A stretch of DNA of 64,000 nucleotides from an uncultured Emergencia sp. (GTDB lineage Bacteria > Bacillota > Clostridia > Peptostreptococcales > Anaerovoracaceae), in the NCBI GenBank assembly GCA_904420065.1, contig CAJFTU010000041.1, positions 1 through 64,000 on the forward strand. The letters run 5' to 3'. The notes under the pieces are model-generated. The model ran no database searches. It was not told the DNA's origin and worked only from the letters and a program-made list of their open reading frames with translations. Below are positions 9,009 to 20,739 of the stretch, in pieces; position 1 is the first letter of the stretch, and every line of letters begins with the position of its first letter. The translations under genes and the position numbers were made by a program.

Positions 9009-10376
9009 CTACCCTAAATACTTCTCAAGCAGTTCGTCTTTGATTCTCTTCAGTTCACTCCTCGGCAGCAGCCGCAGCAGTTCCCAACCGATATCCAGCG
9101 TTTCCTCTATGCTTCGATCCGTTTCATATCCCTGGTTGACGTATCGCTTCTCGAATTCCTGGCTGAATCTGGCGTACAGCAGATCCACGTCAGTCAGCGC
9201 GGCTTCGCCTAAAATGGTCATCAGCTCCAGGCACTCCTTTCCCCGGGCATACGCGGCGAACAGCTGATTCATGGTGTCCGCGTGATCCTCCCGGGTCTTG
9301 CCCTTTCCTATCCCCTTATCCTTCAGACGGGACAGGGAAGGCAGAACATCGATAGGAGGCTTTATCCCCTTTCGATACAACTCTCTGGATAAGATGATCT
9401 GTCCCTCGGTGATATAACCGGTAAGGTCAGGAATCGGATGAGTCTTATCGTCTTCCGGCATGGTCAAAATCGGAATCATGGTGATCGATCCAGCCTGATC
9501 CCGCTTCCTTCCAGCTCTTTCGTACATGGTAGCCAAGTCCGTATAGAGATATCCCGGATAGCCTCTTCTGCCCGGAACCTCTTTACGGGCTGCGGACACC
9601 TCTCTGAGCGCCTCTGCATAGTTGGTGATATCGGTCAAAATGACCAGCACGTGCATCCCCAGATCAAAAGCCAGATACTCGGCAGCTGTCAGCGCCATTC
9701 GCGGCGTCGCGATACGCTCTACCGCCGGATCGTTGGCCAGATTCATGAACATGACCGTTCTGTCAATGGCCCCCGTACGGCGAAAGTCCGACGCGAAGAA
9801 ATCGGCTTCCTCGTAGGTAATGCCGATGGCCGCAAAGACTACGGCAAAATTGCTCTCTCCGCCGATAACCTTAGCCTGACGGGCAATCTGGGCCGCCAGC
9901 TCTGCATGAGGCAGTCCCGATCCGGAAAAGATAGGCAGCTTCTGCCCTCTTACCAGCGTGTTCAATCCGTCGATAGCCGATACCCCGGTCTGAATGAATT
10001 CCGCAGGATAGTCTCTGGCTGCCGGATTCATCGGAAGACCGTTGATATCCAGTCTTTTTTCCGGAATAATTTCCGGTCCGCCATCCATGGGTCTTCCCAT
10101 GCCGTCGAACACTCTGCCCAGCATTTCTGGAGAAACGCCCAGCTGCGTGCCTTTACCGAGAAATCTAACTGTACTTTCCTTCAGGTTTATACCGGCCGAG
10201 CTCTCGAACAGCTGGACCAAAACGTCGCTTCCGTTAATCTCGAGGACCTTGCAGAGCCTGGTTTCACCGCTGGGAAGAACGATCTCGCCCAGTTCGTCGT
10301 AAGTTACGTTCTCCACATTTCTGACAAGCATCAGCGGGCCTGCCACTTCCGATATGGTCTTATATTCCTTAATCAT
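9009..10376 (-). CDS. ntpB: V-type ATP synthase subunit B (non-catalytic nucleotide-binding)
   Basis: 455 residues. It shows the B-subunit signature: no Walker A P-loop, [19 protein letters not shown] at the corresponding place, and [18 protein letters not shown]. It alternates with subunit A in the A3B3 head. The start ATG overlaps the end of ntpA by 8 bases, with GGAGG just upstream, indicating translational coupling and equal stoichiometry. Confidence 0.95.
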   Translation of the reverse strand: MIKEYKTISEVAGPLMLVRNVENVTYDELGEIVLPSGETRLCKVLEINGSDVLVQLFESSAGINLKESTVRFLGKGTQLGVSPEMLGRVFDGMGRPMDGGPEIIPEKRLDINGLPMNPAARDYPAEFIQTGVSAIDGLNTLVRGQKLPIFSGSGLPHAELAAQIARQAKVIGGESNFAVVFAAIGITYEEADFFASDFRRTGAIDRTVMFMNLANDPAVERIATPRMALTAAEYLAFDLGMHVLVILTDITNYAEALREVSAARKEVPGRRGYPGYLYTDLATMYERAGRKRDQAGSITMIPILTMPEDDKTHPIPDLTGYITEGQIILSRELYRKGIKPPIDVLPSLSRLKDKGIGKGKTREDHADTMNQLFAAYARGKECLELMTILGEAALTDVDLLYARFSQEFEKRYVNQGYETDRSIEETLDIGWELLRLLPRSELKRIKDELLEKYLG

Positions 10377-12147
10377 CGTCCTCCGCCTCCTTACTGATCA
10401 GATCCGCGATCTCCTTCTTCAGCTCTGTCTGAATCTCGTCATATGCCTGGTCAATTTTCTCTTCCTCAATATACTTAAACCGACCGATAGATTCCCTGAC
10501 CGGCAGAGATACCAGCCGGCTGAATGAAGCATTTTTGCCTGCGGCATCTTTGGCCAGCTCGTAATAGCTGAGGATCAGCTTTAACATCTTATATTGCTTG
10601 TTCAGCGAAGAGTAAGTATCTACATCATGAAAGGCGTTCTGATGCAAATAGTCTTCTCGGATGGACTTGCTCGCCTCCAGCTTGATCCGGTCTTCGAAGG
10701 ACAGGGCATCCGCACCGACCAACTGGACGATTTCCTCCAGTTCGGCTTCTTCCTGAAGCAGCATGATCGCCTCCGCGCGCATCTTTGGAAAATCTTTGCT
10801 GACGTTCTCTTCGTACCATTTTGTCAATCTGTCGATATACAGCGAATAGCTCTGCAGCCAGTTGATCGCAGGAAAATGTCTCCTATAGGCCAGAGACGAA
10901 TCCAGGCACCAGAATACCTTTACGATCCGCAGCGTGGCTTGGGATACCGGTTCGGAAATATCTCCTCCCGGAGGGGAAACCGCGCCGATTGCCGACAACG
11001 CGCCAATCCTGCCCTCTTTTCCCAGGGATACCGTTCGTCCGGCTCTCTCGTAAAACTGGGCCAGCCGGGAAGCCAGATAAGCCGGATAACCCTCTTCACC
11101 CGGCATTTCCTCAAGACGTCCGGACATTTCCCGCAGAGCCTCCGCCCATCGGGAAGTGGAATCCGCCATCAGGGCTACAGAATAACCCATGTCCCGAAAA
11201 TACTCCGCTATGGTAATACCCGTGTAGATCGACGCTTCTCGAGCCGCCACCGGCATATCGGAGGTATTGGCAATCAGAACGGTTCTCTTCATCAGTGATT
11301 CCCCGCTGCGTGGATCCTTCAGCTCAGGGAACTCCATGAGTACGTCGGTCATCTCGTTTCCCCGCTCGCCGCATCCGATGTAAACGACGATATCGGCGTC
11401 CGCCCACTTGGCCAGCTGATGCTGAACCACGGTTTTTCCCGAACCGAACGGTCCCGGAACCGCAGCGACACCGCCCTTGGCGATGGGAAACATGGTGTCG
11501 ATGACTCTCTGGCCGGTAATCAACGGCATTTCCGGTACCAGCTTTTCCTTATACGGACGACCTCTTCTGACCGGCCATTTCTGCATCATGGTCAGCTCGG
11601 CCGTCTGTCCGTCTTCCTTCCTGATCCTGCAGATCACATCCTCTATGGTAAAAGAACCGCTTTCGATGGATTCCACGGTGCCGCTTATACCGTAAGGCAC
11701 CATGATTCTCTGCTCGACGATCACCGTCTCCTGAACGGTTCCTATGATATCGCCGCTTTCCACCTGGTCGCCGACTTCGACCCGGGGCACAAACTCCCAT
11801 TTTTTCTCCCGGTCCAGAGAAGGCACGCTGATTCCTCTGGTTATATTTGAACCGCTTTTTTCCCGCATAGCCTCAAGAGGACGCTGTATTCCGTCGTACA
11901 TGGTCTCAATCAGCCCCGGTCCCAATTCCACAGAAAGGGGCGCTCCGGTGGAAACTACAGGAGCTCCGGTGCCTATGCCTGCAGTTTCCTCATAAACCTG
12001 TATAGAAGCCTTATCGCCTCTCATCTCAATGATTTCACCGATCAGTCCCAGGTCGCCTACGCGGACTACGTCGAACATGTCTGCATCTTCCATGCCCGAT
12101 GCCACGATCAGCGGACCCGATACCTTTACGATTTTTCCCTGACTCAT
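10369..12147 (-). CDS. ntpA: V-type ATP synthase catalytic subunit A
   Basis: 592 residues, full length. The Walker A loop is GPFGSGKT (about 236-243), followed by [16 protein letters not shown] with the catalytic Glu and the [20 protein letters not shown] segment. The A-type non-homologous insert (about 115-190) is present. It hydrolyses or makes ATP in the A3B3 head. GGAGGTG lies before ATG 12147, and subunit F ends at the adjacent base. Confidence 0.97.
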   Translation of the reverse strand: MSQGKIVKVSGPLIVASGMEDADMFDVVRVGDLGLIGEIIEMRGDKASIQVYEETAGIGTGAPVVSTGAPLSVELGPGLIETMYDGIQRPLEAMREKSGSNITRGISVPSLDREKKWEFVPRVEVGDQVESGDIIGTVQETVIVEQRIMVPYGISGTVESIESGSFTIEDVICRIRKEDGQTAELTMMQKWPVRRGRPYKEKLVPEMPLITGQRVIDTMFPIAKGGVAAVPGPFGSGKTVVQHQLAKWADADIVVYIGCGERGNEMTDVLMEFPELKDPRSGESLMKRTVLIANTSDMPVAAREASIYTGITIAEYFRDMGYSVALMADSTSRWAEALREMSGRLEEMPGEEGYPAYLASRLAQFYERAGRTVSLGKEGRIGALSAIGAVSPPGGDISEPVSQATLRIVKVFWCLDSSLAYRRHFPAINWLQSYSLYIDRLTKWYEENVSKDFPKMRAEAIMLLQEEAELEEIVQLVGADALSFEDRIKLEASKSIREDYLHQNAFHDVDTYSSLNKQYKMLKLILSYYELAKDAAGKNASFSRLVSLPVRESIGRFKYIEEEKIDQAYDEIQTELKKEIADLISKEAEDDD

Positions 12148-12471
12148 CTAATTTTCACCTCCGAATAGTATATCCGCTCCCACGGCGCGTTCCACAGACT
12201 TTCTCAGGCTGTCCATGCCGGCTCCCGAAGGGCCTTCCTTTCCCGGGATCGGGATAATCGCCGGAAGTCTCTCGTCCTTATACTGTTCAATATCCTCCTG
12301 CAGCTGCGCCGACAGGCTTTCTGTGATGTAGATGATCGCATACTCATCCCGGGCCAGCTGATGAAGAATTTTTTTCGCTTCTTCGCTCCGGCTGCAAGGA
12401 AACACTTCAAGGCCGACGGCTTTGAAGCCCAGTACCGAATCCTTGTCGCCGATTATGCCTACTTTATACAT
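12148..12471 (-). CDS. V-type ATP synthase subunit F (rotor, ntpG in Enterococcus naming)
   Basis: 107 residues starting MYKVGIIGDKDSVLGF, the usual start of subunit F, a small alpha/beta protein that binds subunit D on the central stalk. It overlaps ntpC by 8 bases and abuts ntpA, in the standard order C-F-A-B-D. Symbol left blank because naming differs between species. Confidence 0.92.
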   Translation of the reverse strand: MYKVGIIGDKDSVLGFKAVGLEVFPCSRSEEAKKILHQLARDEYAIIYITESLSAQLQEDIEQYKDERLPAIIPIPGKEGPSGAGMDSLRKSVERAVGADILFGGEN

Positions 12472-13471
12472 ATGGTTCCCTCAATCTTTCACCGATTTGC
12501 TCCGCCGACGAACCGATCAGAATTCCGGTCAGGATGATGCGCAGATTGTCGATCTCCACCTCTTTGGCATACCAGTATCCGGCAATGGGTACGATGCCGA
12601 AGGTAAGGTACTTGGCCTTCTTGTTGAATTCCATCATACAGTTGTCGCACAGCTTTTCAAAAAGGCTGAAGTCTCCCGTCTCCTTTAATTCTGCTCCGCC
12701 TTCTTCCATAGGCTTTTTTAATCCGTAAGGAGACAGCTTATCGGCTATCTGTCCATAGGGCTCTTCATAGCCGGAAAGGAAAAACTGTTCGCTGATATTT
12801 CCGCCTTCGAGGAAAACCTTCTGGAAAAAGGTCCATGGCTTTTTTATCTGCCGCAGGCGGACAAAGGTTTTCAGGTTCAGAATATCGATCTGCAGCTTTA
12901 CGATTCCGATCAAAAAATCCTCTCCCGTTTCTTCGGCGGCCTGCAGCATATCCTTATAGCAGGCCTTATCCATGATGATGTCGATCTCCTGCGGATCTCT
13001 TCCCCTTCCGAACAGATCCGTCGCCTCCATGACCGCATGTTTCATGTTCACCGGCATAAATTCATAGCTTCTGTCCCTCACCATGGCGACCACCTGTTTC
13101 CAGTCCATATCTCCGGTGGACACCAGATAATCTTCGGAAGGCGCTATTCCCAGGAACTCTGATTTGAGACAGACCTTCACGTTGTGGTAATCGTAGGGGA
13201 ACAGGCACAGCGCCAGTTCCTTTCGTTCGGGCAGCGTGTCGTAGATCAGGTTAAACAGCTTATTCTGCTCTCTGCGAATAAACCATTCAATATCGCCCTC
13301 ATAAAGTTCTTTCGCCTCGCCGTAACCAAATTCCTGCAGGATATTCTCCGCGGCAGCCAGGTCTCTGCAGGAAGCTAAACGCATCATATCCTGCCAGTTC
13401 ATCAGATTCCTGACGAAACTCCCGATGTACGCATTTGCAAAAGTATACTCTTCTGTTTTCCGCTTTGCCAT
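12464..13471 (-). CDS. ntpC: V-type ATP synthase subunit C (stalk-to-ring connector)
   Basis: 335 residues, all helical, with the family pattern of three similar helical bundles (YTFANAYIGSFVRNLM at the start). It is the socket between the D/F shaft and the membrane K ring. ATG 13471 follows AAGGAGAGG. Low overall conservation is normal for this subunit; operon position makes the call firm. Confidence 0.9.
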   Translation of the reverse strand: MAKRKTEEYTFANAYIGSFVRNLMNWQDMMRLASCRDLAAAENILQEFGYGEAKELYEGDIEWFIRREQNKLFNLIYDTLPERKELALCLFPYDYHNVKVCLKSEFLGIAPSEDYLVSTGDMDWKQVVAMVRDRSYEFMPVNMKHAVMEATDLFGRGRDPQEIDIIMDKACYKDMLQAAEETGEDFLIGIVKLQIDILNLKTFVRLRQIKKPWTFFQKVFLEGGNISEQFFLSGYEEPYGQIADKLSPYGLKKPMEEGGAELKETGDFSLFEKLCDNCMMEFNKKAKYLTFGIVPIAGYWYAKEVEIDNLRIILTGILIGSSAEQIGERLREPYV

Positions 13472-13483
13472 AGAATCCTCTCC

Positions 13484-14065
13484 TTACTGAAACAGACACG
13501 CAGCCGCCTCAGCGGCCAACTCTTCCCGCGCTTCCTCTATCAGCGTCTCGATCGTTCCGTTTATATATACAGAACCCTGTTTCAGGAGAAAACCGCCCTT
13601 GATGTCTCGCGTTTCGCCGGAAAGTACAATCCGACTTCCCGGAATCTGTCCGGCTGCCGCGCTGACCAGCGCAGGGCCTATACTTTGCGCATCCCCGGCG
13701 TTCAGGATCAGCTCGCCGCTGTCCTGACCAGTGCTCTTGAGCAGATGTACCAAAAACTCTATATATTGCTCCCGTTCCATCGAGCAGAGTTCCGCCTCTG
13801 CTTTATCAAAGCATCCGGCAATCAGCTTCTGCTTTTCCACAAGCAAAAGTTTTCTGCCATCGATATCCGCTACGGCTTTTTTCCTAAAAATCAGCTTTTC
13901 CTTTTCTTTCTCGCCTTCCTCTTCAGCTTTTGCGATGATTTCCTCAGCTTTTGCCTGCGCCTCCGCCAGTATGGCGTCACACTGACTTTTGCTCTGCATT
14001 AAGACGGTTTCCGCCTCTTTCTCCGCGTCGCCGATGATTTTTGATGTGATTTTTTCTATGCTCAT
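13484..14065 (-). CDS. ntpE: V-type ATP synthase subunit E (peripheral stalk)
   Basis: 193 residues. The N-terminal 80 residues are an Ala/Glu/Lys-rich coiled coil, followed by a globular C-terminal half with GGFLLKQGSVYINGTIETLIEEAR, typical of subunit E. It pairs with the small coiled-coil subunit encoded first in the operon to form the stator. Confidence 0.9.
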   Translation of the reverse strand: MSIEKITSKIIGDAEKEAETVLMQSKSQCDAILAEAQAKAEEIIAKAEEEGEKEKEKLIFRKKAVADIDGRKLLLVEKQKLIAGCFDKAEAELCSMEREQYIEFLVHLLKSTGQDSGELILNAGDAQSIGPALVSAAAGQIPGSRIVLSGETRDIKGGFLLKQGSVYINGTIETLIEEAREELAAEAAACLFQ

Positions 14066-14083
14066 TTTGTCACGTCCTTATTG

Positions 14084-16536
<2,453 letters not shown>

Positions 16537-16537
16537 T

Positions 16538-16864
16538 TTAACTATTGCCACCTGATTTCACGATCCTTTCCGCAATCATTTTAATTGCCTTATTTTCGTT
16601 ACTCCTGGCTTTCTCCATCACTGCGGCGCATTCCTCCCTCTTCGCCTTTAAAAAGGACGCGTATTGTTCTTCTGCTTCCCGCTGTCCTTCCTGGATCAGA
16701 GACCTTTGGATTTCCTCCGCGCGTTTCTCGGCCTCTTCGACGATTTTTTCGCCCTGAGTTTTCGCCTGTTCCAGCGACTGTTTGGCCTCATTTTTAGCCT
16801 TTTTCTGAAGCTCTTTGGCGTAAGTTTCGCTCTGCTTAATTTTTTCCAGTTCTTCGGAAAACAT
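16538..16864 (-). CDS. V-type ATP synthase small coiled-coil subunit (G/H type peripheral stalk)
   Basis: 108 residues, almost all a charged Glu/Lys/Ala coiled coil, as in the stator partner of subunit E. It is the first gene of the operon, with a strong site GGGAGGTGA before ATG 16864. Sequence identity in this family is low, so the assignment rests on composition and position. Confidence 0.82.
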   Translation of the reverse strand: MFSEELEKIKQSETYAKELQKKAKNEAKQSLEQAKTQGEKIVEEAEKRAEEIQRSLIQEGQREAEEQYASFLKAKREECAAVMEKARSNENKAIKMIAERIVKSGGNS

Positions 16865-16921
16865 CGTGTAGTTTCACCTCCCTATATAGTAGTCAAAAAA
16901 TTCGAATTTTTCCCTATTATA

Positions 16922-16950
16922 ATTATACCCATCTTTTAGCTGATAAACAA
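16922..16950 (-). promoter_or_regulatory. sigmaA promoter of the V-ATPase operon
   Basis: Minus strand TTGTTT (16950-16945), 17-bp spacer, TATAAT (16927-16922). The 5' leader to the first ATG is about 50 bases. No other promoter of similar quality was seen inside the operon. Confidence 0.75.
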
Positions 16951-17023
16951 GTACAGTTTAAAAGTTAACAAGGATTCTGTTCTGACGATTTTTCTCCGTC
17001 AATATGACATATAGTATAAACAT

Positions 17024-17053
17024 AAAGAGGCAGGTTTACTCACCTGCCTCTTT
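17024..17053 (-). terminator. terminator after whiA
   Basis: 12-bp perfect arms AAAGAGGCAGGT and ACCTGCCTCTTT with a 6-base loop, 22 bases past the whiA stop. Confidence 0.85.
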
Positions 17054-17074
17054 GCTGCAATCGATTCGCCTCGT

Positions 17075-18016
17075 TCAAAGCTTTGCCGCTATTTCTTCAA
17101 TTTTCCTCAGCCTGTTGTTGACGCCGGACTTCTTCATCGGAGGATCGAGCATCTCTCCAAGCTGAGTGAGGCTTGCCTCCGGATATTCAAGGCGCAGCCG
17201 GGCTGCTTCCCTGAGCTTGTCCGGCAAAGATGCGAGTCCCTTTATTCTCTCGATTTTTTTGATACTTTCAATCTGTCGTTCCGACGCGTCGAGAGTCCGG
17301 TCGGTGTTGGCATTGTCGCAGTTGGTGATACGCACGGTATCGTTGACAAGACCTTTCTGTATCTTTATGTTCTCAAATTCCAGAACCCGGGTATGGGCCC
17401 CCATGATAGCCAGCGTGTCGCAGATATATTCGGACTTTTTCATGTAGACGATGAAATGGCCCTTCCTTTCCACCACTTTGGCTGATAGATCGACAAAAGT
17501 ATTGATCAGCTTTCTGAGATCATCGGCCAGGTTGCGGCTGCCACAGACGATCTCCAGATGATAGCTCTTTCCCGGATCACTGATCGTTCCGGCTCCCATA
17601 AAGATTCCCCTGAGATAGGCCTTCCGGCAACACTTGGTTTTGACCAGACTGCTGTATATGCCGTCGGATATATAGTTGTTTCCTTCTCTGACCAAAAGTA
17701 TGCCGGTCTCCCTGAGTATCTGTTCGCTCCGCATCTGGGGATCAATGGTCAGCATATAGGCGTGACCCTTCTTCGGTCCGGGAGCCTCGCCGATTTCTAA
17801 TTCGGTATCGACCTGGAAGTACTCCTTTATCAGCTTTTTATAGTGACGGGCGACAGCCGGATTTTCTGTGGTAATCACGATTTTAAACTTGCCGCCGCCG
17901 ACCAGACGCAGGCTTCCCGATACGCGGAGAAAGCCGGAGATCTCGGCCAGCTGACAGCACTTTTTTTCCGGCTCTACCCGGGATAATTCATTTTTCGTTT
18001 CTGCTGAAAAAGACAT
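17075..18016 (-). CDS. whiA: WhiA, sporulation/cell-division DNA-binding protein
   Basis: 313 residues. The N-terminal LAGLIDADG-like homing-endonuclease fold without nuclease residues (about 1-210; CCRKAYLRGIFMGAGTI, YHLEIVCGS) is followed by a C-terminal helix-turn-helix (about 225-310; NCDNANTDRT, ASLTQLGEML..PMKKSGVNNRL). WhiA influences division, chromosome segregation and sporulation genes in Firmicutes and Actinobacteria. It is normally encoded after rapZ and yvcK; here an unrelated kce gene separates it from rapZ and has its own terminator. Confidence 0.95.
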   Translation of the reverse strand: MSFSAETKNELSRVEPEKKCCQLAEISGFLRVSGSLRLVGGGKFKIVITTENPAVARHYKKLIKEYFQVDTELEIGEAPGPKKGHAYMLTIDPQMRSEQILRETGILLVREGNNYISDGIYSSLVKTKCCRKAYLRGIFMGAGTISDPGKSYHLEIVCGSRNLADDLRKLINTFVDLSAKVVERKGHFIVYMKKSEYICDTLAIMGAHTRVLEFENIKIQKGLVNDTVRITNCDNANTDRTLDASERQIESIKKIERIKGLASLPDKLREAARLRLEYPEASLTQLGEMLDPPMKKSGVNNRLRKIEEIAAKL

Positions 18017-18086
18017 CGTTTTATCTTCGTCCTTTCGCTGTAAATTTTTCCATCTTCCACCTGCCCGGGAGACGGAAGAAAAAAAA

Positions 18087-18116
18087 GGGCCGCGGCAGCA
18101 AGCGCTCCGCGGTCCC
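18087..18116 (-). terminator. terminator after kce
   Basis: Minus-strand GC-rich stem (GGGACCGCGG with CCGCGGCCC) followed by a run of seven T, 22 bases after the kce stop. It separates kce from whiA. Confidence 0.9.
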
Positions 18117-18138
18117 CGATGCTCGATATGTGTACAGT

Positions 18139-18969
18139 TTATTTTAAAGGCGCCAGACCCAGGATCTCTCTCGCTTCTGCAGGAGTAGCCACTTCTCTTC
18201 CGAGCAGTTTGGCAAGTTTAACTACCTTTTCTACCATCTGGCCGTTGCTCTCTGCCAGAACGCCCTTTTCCAGGTAAAGGTTGTCTTCAAATCCGACTCT
18301 GACATGTCCGCCCATGCTGATCGTCGCCGCAGCAATGTGCCATGCGTTCTTACCGATACCTGTAGCGGTCCAGGTGGAACCTTCAGGAATGGATTCTACC
18401 ATGTAAACCAGGTCTCTTACCGTAGCCGTCATCTGTACGCCCAGTACGAAATCCCAGTGAATCGGCTTAGGCAGGAAACCCTTTCTGTACGCAGTCTTCA
18501 TCGCGATATCGATCATACCCTTGTCGAACACTTCGCACTCAGGCTTGATGCCTCTTTCCTGCATGATCTTCGCAAAGTTGATGATGGTGTTGTCCGTGTT
18601 GGTAAACACTTCGTCTCCGCCGAAGTTGCAGGTTCCGCAGTCCAGAGTAGCCATTTCCGGAGTAGGAACGACTTCCGTCGACTGGAGTCTCTCCAGGTCA
18701 GTCATGCCTACAGCTCCACCGGTGGAAGGCTGGATAATCGCATCCGGACAAACTTTTCTGATAGCGTCGATACATTCCTGGAATCTGCCCTTGTCCTGAG
18801 TAGGCGTTCCGTCATCCCATCTTACGTGAAGGTGGATCAGGGACGCGCCGGCATCGTAGGCCGACTTAGCCTCTCTTGCGATCTCTTCTACTGTGTAAGG
18901 GACGTTAGGATTCTGTTCCTTCGTTACTTCTGCACCGCAAATGCAGGCGCTGATAATTAATTTTTCCAT
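18139..18969 (-). CDS. kce: beta-keto acid cleavage enzyme, 3-keto-5-aminohexanoate cleavage type
   Basis: 276 residues, the usual size of this TIM-barrel family. Zn-binding and catalytic parts are visible: IHLHVR (two His), a Glu in ECEVFDKG, and HVRVGFEDNLYL near the C terminus. Kce joins acetyl-CoA to 3-keto-5-aminohexanoate to yield acetoacetate and 3-aminobutyryl-CoA in lysine fermentation; relatives act on other beta-keto acids. ATG 18969 follows AAAAGGAGAG. It is monocistronic, and none of the other lysine genes (kamA, kamDE, kdd, kal) is in the window, so the exact substrate is open. Confidence 0.8.
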   Translation of the reverse strand: MEKLIISACICGAEVTKEQNPNVPYTVEEIAREAKSAYDAGASLIHLHVRWDDGTPTQDKGRFQECIDAIRKVCPDAIIQPSTGGAVGMTDLERLQSTEVVPTPEMATLDCGTCNFGGDEVFTNTDNTIINFAKIMQERGIKPECEVFDKGMIDIAMKTAYRKGFLPKPIHWDFVLGVQMTATVRDLVYMVESIPEGSTWTATGIGKNAWHIAAATISMGGHVRVGFEDNLYLEKGVLAESNGQMVEKVVKLAKLLGREVATPAEAREILGLAPLK

Positions 18970-19129
18970 CGATTGCTCTCCTTTTATAAAAACTACTAAA
19001 AATGTTGACTTTTGCGCAGCGGCTGCGCCCTTCGCCGAGGCGTTTATCCCGCTGTCATTACTCTATATTGTAACACAAATCCCTGTTGATGTGTAGAGCA
19101 AAATTGAAGTTCTGCCTGTTCTGCGCAGT

Positions 19130-19990
19130 TTAAAGATCCCGATGTCCCAGAGTCACCCGATATCCGTCTTCCCGGAAAATCTCCGCCATCCTGTTGGCCA
19201 TGGCAACTGAACGATGCTGTCCCCCGGTACAGCCAAAGGCGATGTTCAGATGGTATTTCCCTTCTCTGACATAGCAGGGAACAATAGTGTTGATCAGCTC
19301 GCGCAGCTGCGAGATAAACTTCTGCGAGATCTCCTGCCGCATCACGTACTGGGACACCTTCTTGTTGTTCCCCGTCAGCTTCTTCAGACTGGGAACATAA
19401 TACGGATTGGGGATAAAGCGCATATCGAACACCAGATCAGCCTCCATCGGTATGCCGTGCTTATATCCGAAAGACGTTATGTTGACGGCAAAAGAGCTTT
19501 CCATCTCCATTCCAACAAAGAGCTTCTCCATCTCCAGTTTAAAACCGGCAACTTTCATGTTGGTGGTATCGATGATAAAATCCGCCCTCTGCCGCAGTTC
19601 TGCAAGCTTTTCCCGTTCCTTCTCGATTACCTCTCTCGTCGTGGATCCTGCCGACAGAGGATGATTGCGCCTCGTCTCATTGTACCGTTTGATCAGCGTC
19701 TCATCGGAAGCTTCAATGAAAAGCACCTTGCAGTCTATGGTGTCGCTTTTTTCCAGATCGTCCAGACACTGGCTGAGATCGGTAAAAAATTCTCCGCCGC
19801 GGACGTCTACCACAAAAGCCGCCTTCTTTATCTGCTTGTTGGAGAAAACGGTAAGCTCGATAAAGTTTTTGATCAGCGCAGGCGGCATGTTGTCCACACA
19901 GTAGTAACCCTGATCTTCAAACCAATCGGCGGCGTTGGTCTTTCCCGCCCCCGACATGCCGGTAATGATAACAACATTCATCTTTTCCAT
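19130..19990 (-). CDS. rapZ: RapZ/YvcJ nucleotide-binding RNase adapter protein
   Basis: 286 residues. The P-loop GMSGAGKT (about 10-17), the Walker B-like segment and the C-terminal AFGCTGGQHRSVAMANRMAE are family signatures. In Gammaproteobacteria RapZ controls GlmS through small RNAs; in Firmicutes YvcJ is a nucleotide-binding protein linked to cell-wall metabolism. It begins 5 bases after the PHP gene's stop and is the last gene of the murB-containing operon. Confidence 0.93.
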   Translation of the reverse strand: MEKMNVVIITGMSGAGKTNAADWFEDQGYYCVDNMPPALIKNFIELTVFSNKQIKKAAFVVDVRGGEFFTDLSQCLDDLEKSDTIDCKVLFIEASDETLIKRYNETRRNHPLSAGSTTREVIEKEREKLAELRQRADFIIDTTNMKVAGFKLEMEKLFVGMEMESSFAVNITSFGYKHGIPMEADLVFDMRFIPNPYYVPSLKKLTGNNKKVSQYVMRQEISQKFISQLRELINTIVPCYVREGKYHLNIAFGCTGGQHRSVAMANRMAEIFREDGYRVTLGHRDL

Positions 19991-19995
19991 AATCT

Positions 19996-20739
19996 CTAAA
20001 GCTCCTCGACATTTACGATTCTTTCCGGATCCAGACCGGCTCTCAGCGCCCGCTCCACACCGCTCTTAAAGTCTCCCACCCGATTGGGCGAATGGGCGTC
20101 GCTGCTGACGACAAACTTAACGTCAGCCTTTGCCGCGATACGAATTTCCTCTTCCGTCAGATGACAGTGCCTGGTATTGATCTCCATCAGCGTATCAGTC
20201 TCTTCACAGGCTTTTGCAATTTCTCTTATATCGAATCGGCCTTTGTCTCCCGGATGGGTCAAAATCTTCAAATCGTTTTCATAGAGAGCGCGAACCGTCA
20301 TCTCCGTATTCAGACGCAGGAGCGCCCTGCCCCGGCTGTCCGAAAACAGGCCGTGAGCATCTAACCAGTTTCCCACGCAGTACCCGTGAGGAATCCCGTA
20401 GTGATAACCGGCGATAAGAAAATCAAAGTAAGGCAGCTCTTCCTCCCGTACGTCCAGATGATTCCCGACGCTGATGATGTTAGCCTCTACGCCGAGAAAT
20501 ATCTCTATTTCCGGGTACAGAGCCTTCAGCCTGTCCACTTCCTTTCGCATGACCGGAAAATCCTTTCGCTTTACGCCATAAGTCAGATGGCCCGGACCGT
20601 GGTCGGTGATGGCAATCCCTTTCAGCCCTCTGCCGGCTGCAGCTCTGACGTTATCCTCGATAGAGCCTTTGCCGTGGGAAAAGGTCGTATGGGTATGATA
20701 ATCGAAGATCATCCTGAATTTTTTTCCGTTAATCTCCAA
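19996..20739 (-). CDS. PHP-domain phosphoesterase (YcdX-like)
   Basis: 247 residues. Metal ligands expected for a PHP fold are present: DYHTHTTFSHGKG, ITDHGPGH, a Glu in GVEANI, HPGD and SSDAHSPNRVG. The protein would hydrolyse a phosphate ester with a trinuclear metal centre; substrate unknown. The start is TTG 20739, chosen because GGAGGTG lies 7 bases upstream and the only nearby ATG has no site. It overlaps the end of murB by 11 bases. Confidence 0.85.
   Translation of the reverse strand: MEINGKKFRMIFDYHTHTTFSHGKGSIEDNVRAAAGRGLKGIAITDHGPGHLTYGVKRKDFPVMRKEVDRLKALYPEIEIFLGVEANIISVGNHLDVREEELPYFDFLIAGYHYGIPHGYCVGNWLDAHGLFSDSRGRALLRLNTEMTVRALYENDLKILTHPGDKGRFDIREIAKACEETDTLMEINTRHCHLTEEEIRIAAKADVKFVVSSDAHSPNRVGDFKSGVERALRAGLDPERIVNVEEL

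Noticed and set aside
18970-19129. sigma54 promoter before kce
   Set aside because: No GG/GC pair with 10-base spacing was found on the minus strand, so sigma54 control of kce is not supported.
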